NCBI RefSeq assembly: GCF_963931675.1
Contig: NZ_OZ007039.1
Coordinates: 3,313,719-3,377,718 of the forward strand
Length of the DNA stretch: 64,000 nucleotides
Source of the DNA: an uncultured Alistipes sp.
GTDB lineage: Bacteria > Bacteroidota > Bacteroidia > Bacteroidales > Rikenellaceae
Direction of reading: 5' to 3'
Under the pieces are notes generated by a model that made no database searches, was not told the DNA's origin, and worked only from the letters and a program-made list of their open reading frames with translations. Position numbers and translations under genes: made by a program. Shown piece by piece: positions 25,115 through 34,685 of this stretch (its first letter is position 1; each line of letters opens with the position of its first letter).

Positions 25115-26866
25115 ATGGCAAAGAAAAATGTAAGGGATGCCCCCTCAAAAACACAAGTCACCGAGAACCCGCAGATGAGCGACATCGTGCTGGTCTTAGA
25201 CAAGATGGAACTGCTCATTCAGGCGGTATCCGAAATCAACAAGAACGGCAAGTATTCCACCGTGCCGGCAGACAAAGAGCATCAGAACTCCTTTCTCAAG
25301 ATTGACCGCTATGCGACCTTCTTCGAGAACTTCCTCAAGAACTTCTGGAGTCAGCTGAAAGACCCTACACACTTCGGTCTTTTCACGATGAAGGAGGAGG
25401 AGTTCGACAAACCCGAAGTCAAGCAAGCCATCGAAGACCTTGCCGAAGGTAAGAAAACAAAAGCAGTGGAAGAGTTTCTCAAGAAGTATGAGATAACCCC
25501 CAAAAACCAAACAGAACAAAGTATTAACAATCAAAATTCAGAAGAAATGGCAAAGAAAAATCAAACCCAGCAGCCCGTCGTTGAAGCTAACGACCAGCAG
25601 CAGAACAATCAGTATCGTTACAACGAGTCTATGATCAACTGGGACCAGTTGAAGAACTTCGGACTCTCGCGTGAGTATCTTCAGGAGCGAGGACTTCTCG
25701 ACTCTATGCTCAAAGGCTACAAGACCAACCAGCTTGTACCTATCAACCTTAACTTCGGCTCTGCCGTACTGCGTACCGACGCGCGCCTGTCGTTGCAGCA
25801 ATCCAACACAGGTGAGGTGGTACTCGCCATCCACGGTATCCGCAAGCAACCCGAATTGGAGCGTCCTTACTTTGGACACATCTTCTCGGAAGAGGACAAG
25901 AAGAACCTCCTCGAAACAGGCAATATGGGACGAGTGGTGGAACTCAAAGGTCGCAACGGAGAGTATATCCCATCGTTCATCAGCCTTGACAAGATGACCA
26001 ACGAGGTGGTGGCCATGCGTGCCGAGAATGTCTATATCCCTAACGAGATTAAGGGCGTGCAACTCACCGACCAGGAGAAGAACGACCTGCGTGAGGGCAA
26101 GAAGGTCTATATCGAGGGTATGACCGCCAAGTCGGGCAACGAGTTCAACGCCCACATTCAGGTAAGTGCCGAGCGTAGAGGTATCGACTTCATCTTCGAG
26201 AACGACCGCATCTTCAACCGTACCGCCCTCGGTGGTGTGGAGCTTACCAAGCAGCAGATTGAAGACCTCAATGCAGGCAAGGCAATCTTCGTGGAGGATA
26301 TGCAGCGTAAGGATGGCGAACTCTTCTCATCGTATGTGAAACTCGATGAGGCGACAGGACGACCTAACTACACACGCTACAATCCCGACTCGCCCGAGGG
26401 TGCAAGAGAAATCTACATCCCGAAGGAGATAGGCGGTGTGAAACTTACCGCTGAGGAGCAGAAAGACCTGCGTGAGGGTCGTGCCATCTTCCTCAATGAT
26501 ATGGTGAACAACCGTGGCGAGGAGTTCTCTTCGTTCATCAAGGCAGACCTTGAGACGGGACGACTGATGTACTCACGCACTCCCGATGGCTTTGAGGAGC
26601 GTGCCAAGTTCGAGATTCCGAAGGAGATCTTCGGTGCCAAGCTCTCCGGTCAGCAGCGTGCCGACCTTCAGAGTGGCAAGTCGGTACTTGTGGAGGGAAT
26701 GAAGGGCTTCGATGGCAAGAGCATCTCGCAGTATGTCAAGCTGAACTCCAACCAGAACAAGCTGGACTTCTACAACGAGAATCCCGACCGAAACCGCAAC
26801 GCCTCACAGCGCAATGTGGTAGCCGAGAAGCAGGAGAAGCGTCAATCAAAGGGACAGAGCATCTAA
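25115..26866 (+). CDS. DUF4099/DUF3945 repeat protein, ICE 1
   Basis: 583 aa. An N-terminal helical domain (1-140) joins a DUF4099 domain (about 160-250; NWDQLKNFGLSREYLQERGL then LRTDARLSLQQS) and a C-terminal half of about four DUF3945-like repeats, each with IP.EI.GV.LT...DL..GK.I.VE.M. An internal ATG at residue 145 begins MAKKNQTQQ, nearly the same as the true start MAKKNVRD; the ICE 2 copy has this at the same residue, so two genes probably fused. It heads the operon with topoisomerase III. Role probably in DNA processing during excision or transfer; not proven. Confidence 0.8.
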   Translation: MAKKNVRDAPSKTQVTENPQMSDIVLVLDKMELLIQAVSEINKNGKYSTVPADKEHQNSFLKIDRYATFFENFLKNFWSQLKDPTHFGLFTMKEEEFDKPEVKQAIEDLAEGKKTKAVEEFLKKYEITPKNQTEQSINNQNSEEMAKKNQTQQPVVEANDQQQNNQYRYNESMINWDQLKNFGLSREYLQERGLLDSMLKGYKTNQLVPINLNFGSAVLRTDARLSLQQSNTGEVVLAIHGIRKQPELERPYFGHIFSEEDKKNLLETGNMGRVVELKGRNGEYIPSFISLDKMTNEVVAMRAENVYIPNEIKGVQLTDQEKNDLREGKKVYIEGMTAKSGNEFNAHIQVSAERRGIDFIFENDRIFNRTALGGVELTKQQIEDLNAGKAIFVEDMQRKDGELFSSYVKLDEATGRPNYTRYNPDSPEGAREIYIPKEIGGVKLTAEEQKDLREGRAIFLNDMVNNRGEEFSSFIKADLETGRLMYSRTPDGFEERAKFEIPKEIFGAKLSGQQRADLQSGKSVLVEGMKGFDGKSISQYVKLNSNQNKLDFYNENPDRNRNASQRNVVAEKQEKRQSKGQSI

Positions 26867-26890
26867 TCCGTAGTGGGACAAGTCAAATCA

Positions 26891-27172
26891 ATGTATAACT
26901 CTAAAATGAATTTTAAGATGAACGATAAGAATAAAACACCTTTCAAGGTGGAAGATGTAAATTGGGACGAACTTTCAGGAATCGGTATCCTCAAGGATGA
27001 ACTCGAACAGGCCGGAGAGCTTGAGACACTGATCCGAGGCGAGAAGACAGGTGTCGTATCGCTGAGCCTTGTACTCCTCGGTGTAGATGTGGTGATGGAT
27101 GCCACTTTGCAGCTTGTACGCAAGAACGACTCTCCGCTGCTCGAAATCATCGGTATCAACCCCACGCAGTAA
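26891..27172 (+). CDS. Small DUF4099-like protein, ICE 1
   Basis: About 93 aa. The core KVEDVNWDELSGIGILKDEL, LIRGEKTGVVSLSLVLLGVD and DATLQLVRK resembles the DUF4099 domain of the preceding protein. The start is uncertain (GTG 26873, ATG 26891, 26906 or 26918). The ICE 2 homologue is at 60306-60599. It lies between the repeat protein and topoisomerase III in both elements and is probably a subunit or regulator of that module. Confidence 0.7.
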   Translation: MYNSKMNFKMNDKNKTPFKVEDVNWDELSGIGILKDELEQAGELETLIRGEKTGVVSLSLVLLGVDVVMDATLQLVRKNDSPLLEIIGINPTQ

Positions 27173-27253
27173 CACGATTCCATTACTAACCTGACAGCCG
27201 TTTCCCGCACCATAATCGGGACGGGAGACGGCTTCTTTAATTCCCGAATAATT

Positions 27254-29350
27254 ATGATAGCAATTATAGCAGAAAAGCCGAGCGTAGGTCAGGACATCGC
27301 CCGCGTCATCGGTGCAACAGAGAAGAAGGATGGTTATATGGCAGGCAACGGGTATCTTGTAACCTGGGCATTGGGACACCTCGTTTCCCTCGCCATGCCA
27401 TCGGCTTATGGCTACGGTAAGGCTTCGCACGAGGATTTGCCTATGCTCCCCGAACCGTTCCAGCTTGTGGTAAGACAGATCAAGACCGACAGAGGTATGG
27501 TAACGGACATCAGTGCCGCCAAGCAACTCAAGGTCATTGACGAGGTATTCAGCAAGTGTGACAGCATCATCGTGGCAACGGATGCTGGGCGTGAGGGTGA
27601 GCTTATCTTCCGATACATCTACCACTACCTCGGATATACCAAGCCCTTCAAGCGTCTTTGGATCTCCTCACTCACGGACGAGGCTATCCGTGTAGGTATG
27701 AGCAACCTCAAGGATGGCGAGGCTTACGATAGTCTCTACCACGCTGCCGACTGCCGTGCCAAGGCTGATTGGCTCGTGGGTATGAATGCCAGCCGTGCAT
27801 TGGCTTTGGCTTCAGGTATGCCGAACAACTCCCTCGGACGAGTGCAGACACCCACGCTGGCGATGATATGCAGCCGCTACAAGGAGAACCGCGACTTCGT
27901 TTCCACACCTTATTGGCAACTGCACATCACCCTTGAACGCTTGGGCGAGTTCCGTCAGTTCGCCCATATCGAGGACTTCAAGAGCAAGGAGCAGGCAGAG
28001 GCGGCACACACACGATTCTCGCCCGACTCAATGGCACTCATCACAAAGGTGGAGCGCAAGCGTACCTACCAACAGGCACCGTTACTTTACGACCTTACCA
28101 CCTTGCAGAAGGATTGCAATACGCATCACGATATGAGTGCGGAGAAGACTCTTTCTGTGGCACAGGCTCTCTATGAGAAGAAGTATATCTCATATCCGAG
28201 AACAGGTAGCAGATATATCTCGCATGACCTGATGGAGCAGGTCTATGACTCTCTTTGGAAGATTGCCACTATGCCCGAGTTCAAGGAGTATGGCAAGCGT
28301 TTCGACTTTGAGCATCTGAATATGCGTAGTGTAGATGATGACAAGGTAACGGATCACCACGCACTCATCATCACAGGTGTAGAGCCTGAGGAGTTGAACG
28401 CCCACGAGCAGATTGTCTATACGATGATTGCAGGGCGTATGCTTGAAGCGTTCTCGCCACGCTGCGAGAAGGAGTCACTGGTAATGGAGGCGACCGCCGA
28501 GGATATGAAGTTCCGTTCACGCTCTACTACCATCGTCAATCCGGGCTGGCGTGCTGTCTTTGCCCGCAAGGAGGATGCCGAGAAGGACGAGACAGAAGCC
28601 AACAAGGGTACGGCACGCTTCGCCGAGGGTGAGCATATACCCGTTACGGGCTATGGCACGGCACAGCGTAAGACAATGCCCAAGCCGCTCTATACCGAAG
28701 CGACACTCCTTGCCGCTATGGAGACTTGCGGTAGGAACATCACCGATGAGAAGGCAAAAGAGGCGATGAAAGAACTGGGTATCGGAACACCAGCCACACG
28801 AGCCGCCATCATCACGACACTCTTCAAGCGTGACTATATCGAGCGTTCAGGCAAGGCACTTGTACCTACCGAGAAGGGACTCTACATCTACGAGGCGGTA
28901 AAGGATATGCAGGTTGCCAACGTGGAGCTGACAGGCAGTTGGGAGAAAACACTCCTACAAATAGAGCAGCATACTTTGGAGACACGCTCCTTTATGCATT
29001 CCATCGAGAGTTTTACCTCGCAGGTTACACGCGAGGTACTCGGACTGAAGTTCCCTGCACCCAAACAGCGTACCATTCCTTGCCCCAAATGCGGTACAGG
29101 CAAAGTGATGATACGCCCGAAGGTCGCCAAGTGCGACAATCCTGATTGCGGTCTGCTTGTATTCCGCAAGGTGCTGAACAAGGAACTTAACGAGCAGCAT
29201 CTGGAACAGTTGCTCTCATCGGGAGCGACCAAGCTGATCAAGGGATTCAAGGGAAAGAAAGGTAACTCCTTCGATGCCGCCGTAGCCTTTGACGATGAGT
29301 TCAATGTAACGCTGGCATTTCCTGAAAAGAAGAGAGATAAGAAAAGATGA
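27254..29350 (+). CDS. topB: DNA topoisomerase III, ICE 1 (Exc/TopB-like)
   Basis: 698 aa type IA topoisomerase. The Toprim domain opens MIAIIAEKPSVGQDIARVIG, with DAGREGELIFRYIY; the active-site Tyr lies in YISYPRTGSRYIS; HHALIITG is further on. A C-terminal zinc ribbon has CPKCGTGKVMIRPKVAKC and CGLLVFRK. In CTnDOT the excision-operon protein Exc is a topoisomerase III homologue, so a role in excision or transfer is plausible. The second copy is at 60694. Confidence 0.93.
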   Translation: MIAIIAEKPSVGQDIARVIGATEKKDGYMAGNGYLVTWALGHLVSLAMPSAYGYGKASHEDLPMLPEPFQLVVRQIKTDRGMVTDISAAKQLKVIDEVFSKCDSIIVATDAGREGELIFRYIYHYLGYTKPFKRLWISSLTDEAIRVGMSNLKDGEAYDSLYHAADCRAKADWLVGMNASRALALASGMPNNSLGRVQTPTLAMICSRYKENRDFVSTPYWQLHITLERLGEFRQFAHIEDFKSKEQAEAAHTRFSPDSMALITKVERKRTYQQAPLLYDLTTLQKDCNTHHDMSAEKTLSVAQALYEKKYISYPRTGSRYISHDLMEQVYDSLWKIATMPEFKEYGKRFDFEHLNMRSVDDDKVTDHHALIITGVEPEELNAHEQIVYTMIAGRMLEAFSPRCEKESLVMEATAEDMKFRSRSTTIVNPGWRAVFARKEDAEKDETEANKGTARFAEGEHIPVTGYGTAQRKTMPKPLYTEATLLAAMETCGRNITDEKAKEAMKELGIGTPATRAAIITTLFKRDYIERSGKALVPTEKGLYIYEAVKDMQVANVELTGSWEKTLLQIEQHTLETRSFMHSIESFTSQVTREVLGLKFPAPKQRTIPCPKCGTGKVMIRPKVAKCDNPDCGLLVFRKVLNKELNEQHLEQLLSSGATKLIKGFKGKKGNSFDAAVAFDDEFNVTLAFPEKKRDKKR

Positions 29351-29381
29351 TGTCAGTCATCCCAATTCGTAGGCAAAGGTA

Positions 29382-29495
29382 GTGAACCGCCCTCATTCCA
29401 CCCCGCAAGGTCGTGCCGCAGGCGGTTTCGGCAAAAATCATCCTCGCACAGCTGCGGTATTTTTACCGAAAACCTTGCCGGTGGAGGCGTTTCAC
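29382..29495 (+). ncRNA. Structured intergenic element, copy B
   Basis: A 114-nt block between topB and a small membrane-protein gene. Inner stem GCAAGGT/ACCTTGC (29405-29478), CCGCAG/CTGCGG, and CGGcAAAAAT/ATTTTTaCCG; outer arms with CGCC and CCACC pair with GGTGG and GGCG. Contains AATCATCCTCGC. Confidence 0.6.
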
Positions 29496-29546
29496 ATCCA
29501 AGCCCACGAAATCGGGAACGACTGTTCCCACTAAATAATATAGGAT

Positions 29547-29780
29547 ATGAAAACAAATGACCCAATCGTAAGAAAGAGAATGAAGTGGATAGGCATGATA
29601 CTGTTAGCCGTAGTAGCAGCATTAGGTTTCAGCTATCTCTATACACGAGGTGTATCACCCGTATGGGCTGCGGTAGCCATCATATGTTTCCCTGGCTTCT
29701 TCCGATTTATATACAAGATTGCCTGCATCGTAATGGCAGCACTGATACTCTTTGCCATACTCAGTTTCTTGGTCTTCTAA
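29547..29780 (+). CDS. Small two-helix membrane protein, ICE 1
   Basis: 77 aa. A basic N-terminus (KTNDPIVRKRMKW) precedes hydrophobic segments IGMILLAVVAALGFSYLY and ACIVMAALILFAILSFLVF around a VSPVWAAVAIICFPG turn. It is conserved in ICE 2 (62980-63225) with an identical LSFLVF end. Unknown function; its fixed place after topB suggests it belongs to that operon. Confidence 0.7.
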   Translation: MKTNDPIVRKRMKWIGMILLAVVAALGFSYLYTRGVSPVWAAVAIICFPGFFRFIYKIACIVMAALILFAILSFLVF

Positions 29781-29853
29781 CTCTTAAAGCAATGAAAAGG
29801 TCTTGTCATCGACATACACCATATAAGCAGATATATTGCGATATGGGTTGTGG

Positions 29854-29882
29854 GAGCTGTCCTTCTCGGACGGCTCTTTTTG
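29854..29882 (+). terminator. Terminator of the topoisomerase operon, ICE 1
   Basis: GAGCTGTCC-TTCTC-GGACGGCTC followed by TTTTTGT. The ICE 2 copy has the same stem with compensating changes. Confidence 0.8.
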
Positions 29883-29974
29883 TAGGTGGACGATTCAAGT
29901 ATGAGGATAAGAATGAAGAGAAGGAAAGAGAAAATACCAGCCATTGGCAAGCCGATGAACTACAGGGCAAAGTT

Positions 29975-30089
29975 GGCCAATGCTTCTTATCGGACAGCAA
30001 GGTCGGGCCACAGGTGGTTTCGGAGAAAATCATCCTCGCCGTGCTGCGGTATTTTCCCCGAAAACCTTGCCTTACCGGAAGCATTAGCC
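29975..30089 (+). ncRNA. Structured intergenic element, copy C
   Basis: A 115-nt block. Outer arm GGCCAATGCTTC pairs with GAAGCATTAGCC; inner GCAAGGT pairs with ACCTTGC (29997-30070); AATCATCCTCGC is in the centre. It is placed between the topoisomerase terminator and the PRTRC genes, as in copy E of ICE 2. Confidence 0.6.
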
Positions 30090-30156
30090 TTAACGCCCTC
30101 GTAGTTCAACGGACTGCCAAAGTCCGAGTATTAACCATATAATAAAAGATAAAGCT

Positions 30157-30369
30157 ATGAATCAAGCAATCATCGCAAGTGTACCGATGGCACCGATGCA
30201 GATGCCTGTGGTACGTAGAAGAAGAGTAAAGGTCACTGAACCTGAAATCAAGTTGCCGCCAAGAGGCTCACGAGGTCCGGTACATATATCGGAGCTGCTC
30301 AATCCCATTCTGGAGATAAGCAAGCATCCTGACCGTAACAGACTGCTTGCAGAGTTCTTCAACCAGTGA
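30157..30369 (+). CDS. Small conserved protein at the head of the PRTRC cassette, ICE 1
   Basis: 70 aa. Basic middle (VVRRRRVKVTEPEIKLPPRG) and a conserved tail (GPVHISELLNPILEISKHPD then RNRLLAEFF). The ICE 2 homologue (63571) keeps IKLPPRG, GPVHIS.LLNP and HPDR.RLLAEFF. No function known; it precedes protein E by 45 nt in both elements. Confidence 0.7.
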   Translation: MNQAIIASVPMAPMQMPVVRRRRVKVTEPEIKLPPRGSRGPVHISELLNPILEISKHPDRNRLLAEFFNQ

Positions 30370-30414
30370 ACATCACAAGAAAATAATTCAGTATTAACAT
30401 TAAATCATAAAGTT

Positions 30415-31374
30415 ATGTTTTTCACATCAATTTCACAGATGATGACCGAGAGCGTAGATCTTACGCTCGTCATCCGCAAAGCGAACGGACAGCTTACTGT
30501 ATCAACATTGCCGAAGGCCAACGGACTTAAAGATGAGGCAGCAAACCACATCATTCCGCTGACACTAACGGGCACTCCCGAAGAGATGGATGCAGAGTTC
30601 CTGCAACACATCATGCAGCCTATACGCAAGGCTACGGGGCTTATCTCCAATTTGATGGAGTTCGAGAAGCAGGCAGACAAGGCCGCTGCCAACAGTAAGG
30701 CGGCAAAGGATGCCAAGGCTAAGGAGACCAAGGAGGAGAAGGAGAAGCGTGAGAAGTACGAGAAGCATATGAAGAAGGCCGAGGAGTTTATCACTGCCAA
30801 GAATCATAAGGATGCCATCACCGCACTCCAACAGGCTCGTATGTATGCCACTGCCGACAAGCAGAAGGAGGTAGATGAGAAGATTGCCGCACAGAAGAAG
30901 GCGATGAACCAAGGCTCGCTCTTCGAGATGATGGAAGAGACTCCTGCACCGGCTCCACAAGTGGCACAACCGCAGAATGTGGCACCGCAACCTGCACAGC
31001 AGCCTATCCAGCCGCAGGCAGCACCACGACAGATGCCGCCACAGCCACAACAGACTGTAATGCGTCCCGTGCAGCAGCCGATACAGCGACCTGTTCAGCA
31101 ACCTCCACAGCCTCAGTATGGCGGGCAGCCTATGTTCACCGTGCCACAAGGCGGTTATCCTCCTCAAAATGTAGGACAGCAGCATCCTCACTATCCGCAG
31201 GGTGAGATTCCGATGTTCCCACATCATGAAGAGCCTCCTATGCCTGAAGAGTTACAGCAGGCATATATGCACGAAGGTCCTGCATACCGCCCCGAGGATT
31301 ATGAGGAATATCCCGACTTCCCTCAGTCAATGTTAGAAAATCATTATTCACAGGCATACGCCCAAACAGTTTAA
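30415..31374 (+). CDS. PRTRC system protein E, ICE 1
   Basis: 319 aa. The N-terminal domain (1-90) MFFTSISQMMTESVDLTLVI with LPLTLTGTPEEMDAEFLQHI-like features matches PRTRC protein E. A Lys/Glu/Ala coiled coil covers about 85-150, then a long Pro/Gln-rich disordered region and an acidic, Tyr-rich tail. First large gene of a cassette that also encodes ubiquitin-, E2- and E1-like proteins. Its own function is unknown; the tail could be a docking or substrate region. Confidence 0.8.
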   Translation: MFFTSISQMMTESVDLTLVIRKANGQLTVSTLPKANGLKDEAANHIIPLTLTGTPEEMDAEFLQHIMQPIRKATGLISNLMEFEKQADKAAANSKAAKDAKAKETKEEKEKREKYEKHMKKAEEFITAKNHKDAITALQQARMYATADKQKEVDEKIAAQKKAMNQGSLFEMMEETPAPAPQVAQPQNVAPQPAQQPIQPQAAPRQMPPQPQQTVMRPVQQPIQRPVQQPPQPQYGGQPMFTVPQGGYPPQNVGQQHPHYPQGEIPMFPHHEEPPMPEELQQAYMHEGPAYRPEDYEEYPDFPQSMLENHYSQAYAQTV

Positions 31375-31378
31375 GACT

Positions 31379-31600
31379 ATGGCACTTTTAAGAAACGAAA
31401 TACAGCGATCATTCACCTTTAAGAAAGGTACAGAGATGATTACACTTCCTGATCCCAATCCGAACGACTCTCCGGAGAGTGTGATGAGCTTCTACTCGAA
31501 CATCTATCCGGAACTGACAACAGCAACCGTACACGGCCCGACCATCAAGGATGACAAGGCTGTATATGAGTTCAAGACAACCATCGGAACAAAAGGATGA
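31379..31600 (+). CDS. PRTRC system protein C, ubiquitin-like
   Basis: 73 aa starting MALLRNEIQRSFTFKKGTEM and ending VYEFKTTIGTKG, with a C-terminal Gly. PRTRC protein C belongs to a prokaryotic ubiquitin-like (beta-grasp) family; a terminal Gly is what an E1-like enzyme would adenylate. E2-like and ThiF/E1-like genes lie downstream. I infer a Ubl role from family and context; conjugation has not been shown from sequence. Confidence 0.75.
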   Translation: MALLRNEIQRSFTFKKGTEMITLPDPNPNDSPESVMSFYSNIYPELTTATVHGPTIKDDKAVYEFKTTIGTKG

Positions 31601-31605
31601 TAACT

Positions 31606-31770
31606 ATGAGTAAGGACACTAAAAAGAAGAAGTCATGCAGACCATTGGACGAACATCAGTCGGAACAGCTCGCAAGAATGATAATCGCATCGACCAAGCG
31701 GGAGGTACGATACGGTGTGACAAGAGTAGAGAGAGTTACGGCGCCAACGGGTGCCGTAATTCTTTTCTAA
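31606..31770 (+). CDS. Short basic protein in the PRTRC cassette
   Basis: 54 aa (MSKDTKKKKSCRPLDEHQSE at the start). It begins 5 nt after the protein C stop, with GGATGA as possible ribosome site. It overlaps, in another frame, the open upstream extension of the next gene; the tight spacing makes this small frame the better candidate. Confidence 0.5.
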   Translation: MSKDTKKKKSCRPLDEHQSEQLARMIIASTKREVRYGVTRVERVTAPTGAVILF

Positions 31771-31805
31771 AGACACCTATTCTCCCCATAGCACCGCAGA
31801 CTATT

Positions 31806-32583
31806 ATGAGGGAGAGCTATTGCGGAAATAGTTATAACCTAATCACGCAGGAGAATTACGAATACCTGCGTGATTCTTATTTCCGCTATGCCGAACTGAT
31901 GAATGTAAAGGCGGAGCATACACCCGGCCGAACTATCGGTGAAGGTATTGTCAATCTCTACAATGAGATGAACGACCTCGTAAATAAAAGCGGCATGTAT
32001 CTCAACCTTGAAGATGACAATGGCTGTCTATACTTCAATGTGTGGAACACACATACTTGGGGTGAGTACACACTGTACTACTTCCCTGTAAAGTTCGTGG
32101 AGGAACTGAATCCCACACTCAGACGCATTGTCATCACATTCTATCATAATTTTATGAAAGAGAACGGTATAACCACTATCAACGATGAGGATGATATGGA
32201 CTGGGCTATGGATATGCTGACTGAAGGCTGCTATGAGGATGAAGATGCCAAAGAGAGGCGAGCGAGGGAAAAGCTCGTGAAATCATACAAGGATGGCAGA
32301 GCATATAAACTCCTCGACAGGGTGTGGCGAAAGTCCTACTACAAGAACCTGCCGAAAGCCATAGAAGAATATGAGTGTAAGAATGGCTTTGAACAAGGTC
32401 TTATCGAACTGCTGAGAAGAGGACTTGAGTTCATAAAGACGGATAAAGCCATCATGTACTATGGCTATGACCCGTTCTATGACGAGGAGCCCGATTATCT
32501 GCCGATGACACTCGAACAGCAGATAAGAGTTGTCTATGACAGCGATGATATAATGACGGAACACCTTATCGACTTCTATAATT
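31806..32583 (+). pseudogene. PRTRC-cassette gene, 5' part, interrupted by IS481-type element
   Basis: Encodes the first 259 residues of a soluble alpha/beta protein I do not recognise (possibly the PRTRC F counterpart). Motifs include CLYFNVWNTHTWGEYTLYYF and RRIVITFYHNFMKENGI. An IS inserted after DFYN with a 7-bp duplication TATAATT. Removing the IS and one duplicate restores a single 306-aa frame ending at 33981. Start ATG 31806 was chosen because upstream sequence in this frame overlaps the small gene at 31606. Confidence 0.7.
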
Positions 32584-33831
32584 TGAATTAGTCAAGACTT
32601 AATCTGACAGTTACGCATAAAAAGAGTAGATTTGTAACATAAAAGCAGATTAAGTTATGACCACATCAGAAAAAGTCATCAAGAACAAACTGGGACTGCT
32701 TGAGCTGTCCCAACAGTTGGGAAACGTGTCACGAGCCTGCAAGATTATGGGATACAGCCGTGACAGTTTTTATCGTTTCAAGGAACTGTACGAGCAGGGC
32801 GGAGAACTGGCCCTGCAGGAGATTTCCCGTAAAAAGCCGGTGATAAAGAACCGCGTGGAGGAGCGCATAGAGCAGGCTGTAGTGCAGATGGCCATAGCCA
32901 ACCCGGCTTTGGGACAAGTACGCGTATCCAACGAGCTGCGCAAGAAAGGCATACTCGTATCTCCCGGAGGAGTGCGCTCCATCTGGCTCAGGCATGACAT
33001 GGAGACCTTCCAGAAACGCCTGAAGGCACTTTCGACCAAGGTGGAGCAGGAAGGCATCGTGCTTGACGAGAACCAGGTGGCCGCGCTGGAAAAAGCCAAG
33101 GCGGAGAAACAGGCACACGGGGAAATAGAGACTTATTATCCAGGCTTCCTTGTGGCGCAGGACACCTATTATGTAGGGTATATCAAAGGCGTGGGGCACA
33201 TTTACCAGCAGACGGTCATCGACACCTATTCCAAAATCGGATTCGCCAAACTTTACGACAGGAAGAACGCGCTCGTGGCGGCGGACATGCTCAATGACAG
33301 GGTGGTTCCGTTCTTCGAGCAGCATGACCTGAAACTGATGAGGATGCTCACGGACAGGGGAACCGAATACTGCGGAAACAGGGAAACACATGAATACGAA
33401 CTGTATCTGGCCATCGAGGACATAGACCATTCCAAGATCAAGGCCAAGAGCCCGCAGACAAACGGCATCTGTGAACGCTTCAACAGGACTGTCCAGAACG
33501 AATTCTACGCCATCGCTTTCAGGAAGAAGATATACACCTCGATAGAACAACTGCAGGCAGACCTTGACACTTGGATGAACTCCTATAACACGCAAAGGAC
33601 GCACTCCGGGAAATACTGTTTCGGGAAAACACCCATGCAGACTTTCCTCGAAGGAATGGAGGTGGCAAGGAGATATCAATTGCAGGATGCAGGGAAAATA
33701 CAACCTGATGAGCAGGTTATTGGCTCACCAGGTTGTGAGAGTGAGAATAGTTGCGTATCTTCGCAGATGGCATCGGACACTTTTTTTGCCCGATAGTATA
33801 GAAAATGTCAGAACAAGTCTTGACTATTACA
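32584..33831 (+). mobile_element. IS481-family insertion sequence, copy 1
   Basis: 1248 bp. Ends TGAATTAGTCAAGACTT and, inverted, TGTAATAGTCAAGACTT; starts TG as usual for IS481. Flanked by a perfect 7-bp target duplication TATAATT (32577-32583 and 33832-33838). An inverted copy of the same length is at 36714-37961. Confidence 0.92.
32657..33796 (+). CDS. IS481-family transposase
   Basis: 379 aa. N-terminal helix-turn-helix ([20 protein letters not shown]) and an rve-type DDE core: Asp in [11 protein letters not shown], Asp in [12 protein letters not shown], Glu in [15 protein letters not shown]. The protein is identical to that at 36749-37888, so transposition is recent. Confidence 0.95.
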   Translation: MTTSEKVIKNKLGLLELSQQLGNVSRACKIMGYSRDSFYRFKELYEQGGELALQEISRKKPVIKNRVEERIEQAVVQMAIANPALGQVRVSNELRKKGILVSPGGVRSIWLRHDMETFQKRLKALSTKVEQEGIVLDENQVAALEKAKAEKQAHGEIETYYPGFLVAQDTYYVGYIKGVGHIYQQTVIDTYSKIGFAKLYDRKNALVAADMLNDRVVPFFEQHDLKLMRMLTDRGTEYCGNRETHEYELYLAIEDIDHSKIKAKSPQTNGICERFNRTVQNEFYAIAFRKKIYTSIEQLQADLDTWMNSYNTQRTHSGKYCFGKTPMQTFLEGMEVARRYQLQDAGKIQPDEQVIGSPGCESENSCVSSQMASDTFFAR

Positions 33832-33838
33832 TATAATT

Positions 33839-33981
33839 CCTCCCGTCAGGAGTCATACGATATTATTCCTGCATCAACCTTTGCCGTCTCTCCAAAGACC
33901 GACAAGGTTTTTACACTTGAAGATACCTATCCTGAAAGGTTTTTCAAGTGGGCAGATGATTTTATTCACTACATACGATAA
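33839..33981 (+). pseudogene. PRTRC-cassette gene, 3' part
   Basis: Continues the interrupted gene in frame (SSRQESYDIIPASTFAVSPK, ending WADDFIHYIR) and stops 5 nt before the E2-like gene. Confidence 0.75.
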
Positions 33982-33986
33982 TCACT

Positions 33987-34685
33987 ATGGATACAAACAA
34001 ACTTACCAAGCAGATAAATACGATGCTGCACCCACGTGCGGCATTGATAGCATACTCCACAGATGGAGGAGATACATACTTCCTTGAAGTAAGGAGCATA
34101 GATAATGAGGGAGCCATGAGCGAAGGCCGTCCCGTAACGGTGGACTTCATCAACGAACTTATCAAGGGATATTCCGAGAGGCACAGCAGCACACCGCATG
34201 GTCGCATCCCGACAAATATGCTATGGAGTGATACCCGCAAGGGCTACGAGAAATATGTCTGGTATAACCCGCCACAAAAGCGTATGATGTTCTTCAAGGA
34301 GTCGCTACATATTGAGAATGCCGAGTACAACCTGCCAGGTGTCATCTATGAGGTGCGGGATGAGCGTATGAACATCTACGCATACATAGACAAGGAACTG
34401 AAGCCCGAAACGGAACTCTACGCTGCTCCGTTCTTCAATGTCACAGGGTCAAGCGTCTGTCTCGGCTCGGCAAAGATTGACAAGCCGACAGAGATTACCT
34501 ACGACAAATTACTTGAGTACTGGGAGAAGAAGTTCTGGCTTACAGAGTTCTCACACCTCGGAGGTAACGGAAATCCCACAAAGAGCAACCTTGTACTGGT
34601 AACAAAGGCAGCAAAAGATGCTCCCTTCAACATTGAAGAGTTAAAGCCTCTAAAGAATTTGAAACTTAAAGATATACTACGATGA
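33987..34685 (+). CDS. PRTRC system protein B, E2-like
   Basis: 232 aa. PRTRC B proteins form the prokaryotic E2 family D. The conserved segment APFFNVTGSSVCLGSAKID carries Cys158, the candidate catalytic cysteine, near the usual position in the family. A later FSHLGGNGNPTKSN loop is also family-like. Its stop overlaps the start of the E1-like gene (ATGA), so Ubl-E2-E1 genes are co-expressed. Confidence 0.82.
   Translation: MDTNKLTKQINTMLHPRAALIAYSTDGGDTYFLEVRSIDNEGAMSEGRPVTVDFINELIKGYSERHSSTPHGRIPTNMLWSDTRKGYEKYVWYNPPQKRMMFFKESLHIENAEYNLPGVIYEVRDERMNIYAYIDKELKPETELYAAPFFNVTGSSVCLGSAKIDKPTEITYDKLLEYWEKKFWLTEFSHLGGNGNPTKSNLVLVTKAAKDAPFNIEELKPLKNLKLKDILR

Noticed and set aside
32729..33703. 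324-aa open frame antisense to the IS481 transposase (also 36842-37816)
   Set aside because: Exactly opposite a clear DDE transposase; the frame is a by-product of its codon use.
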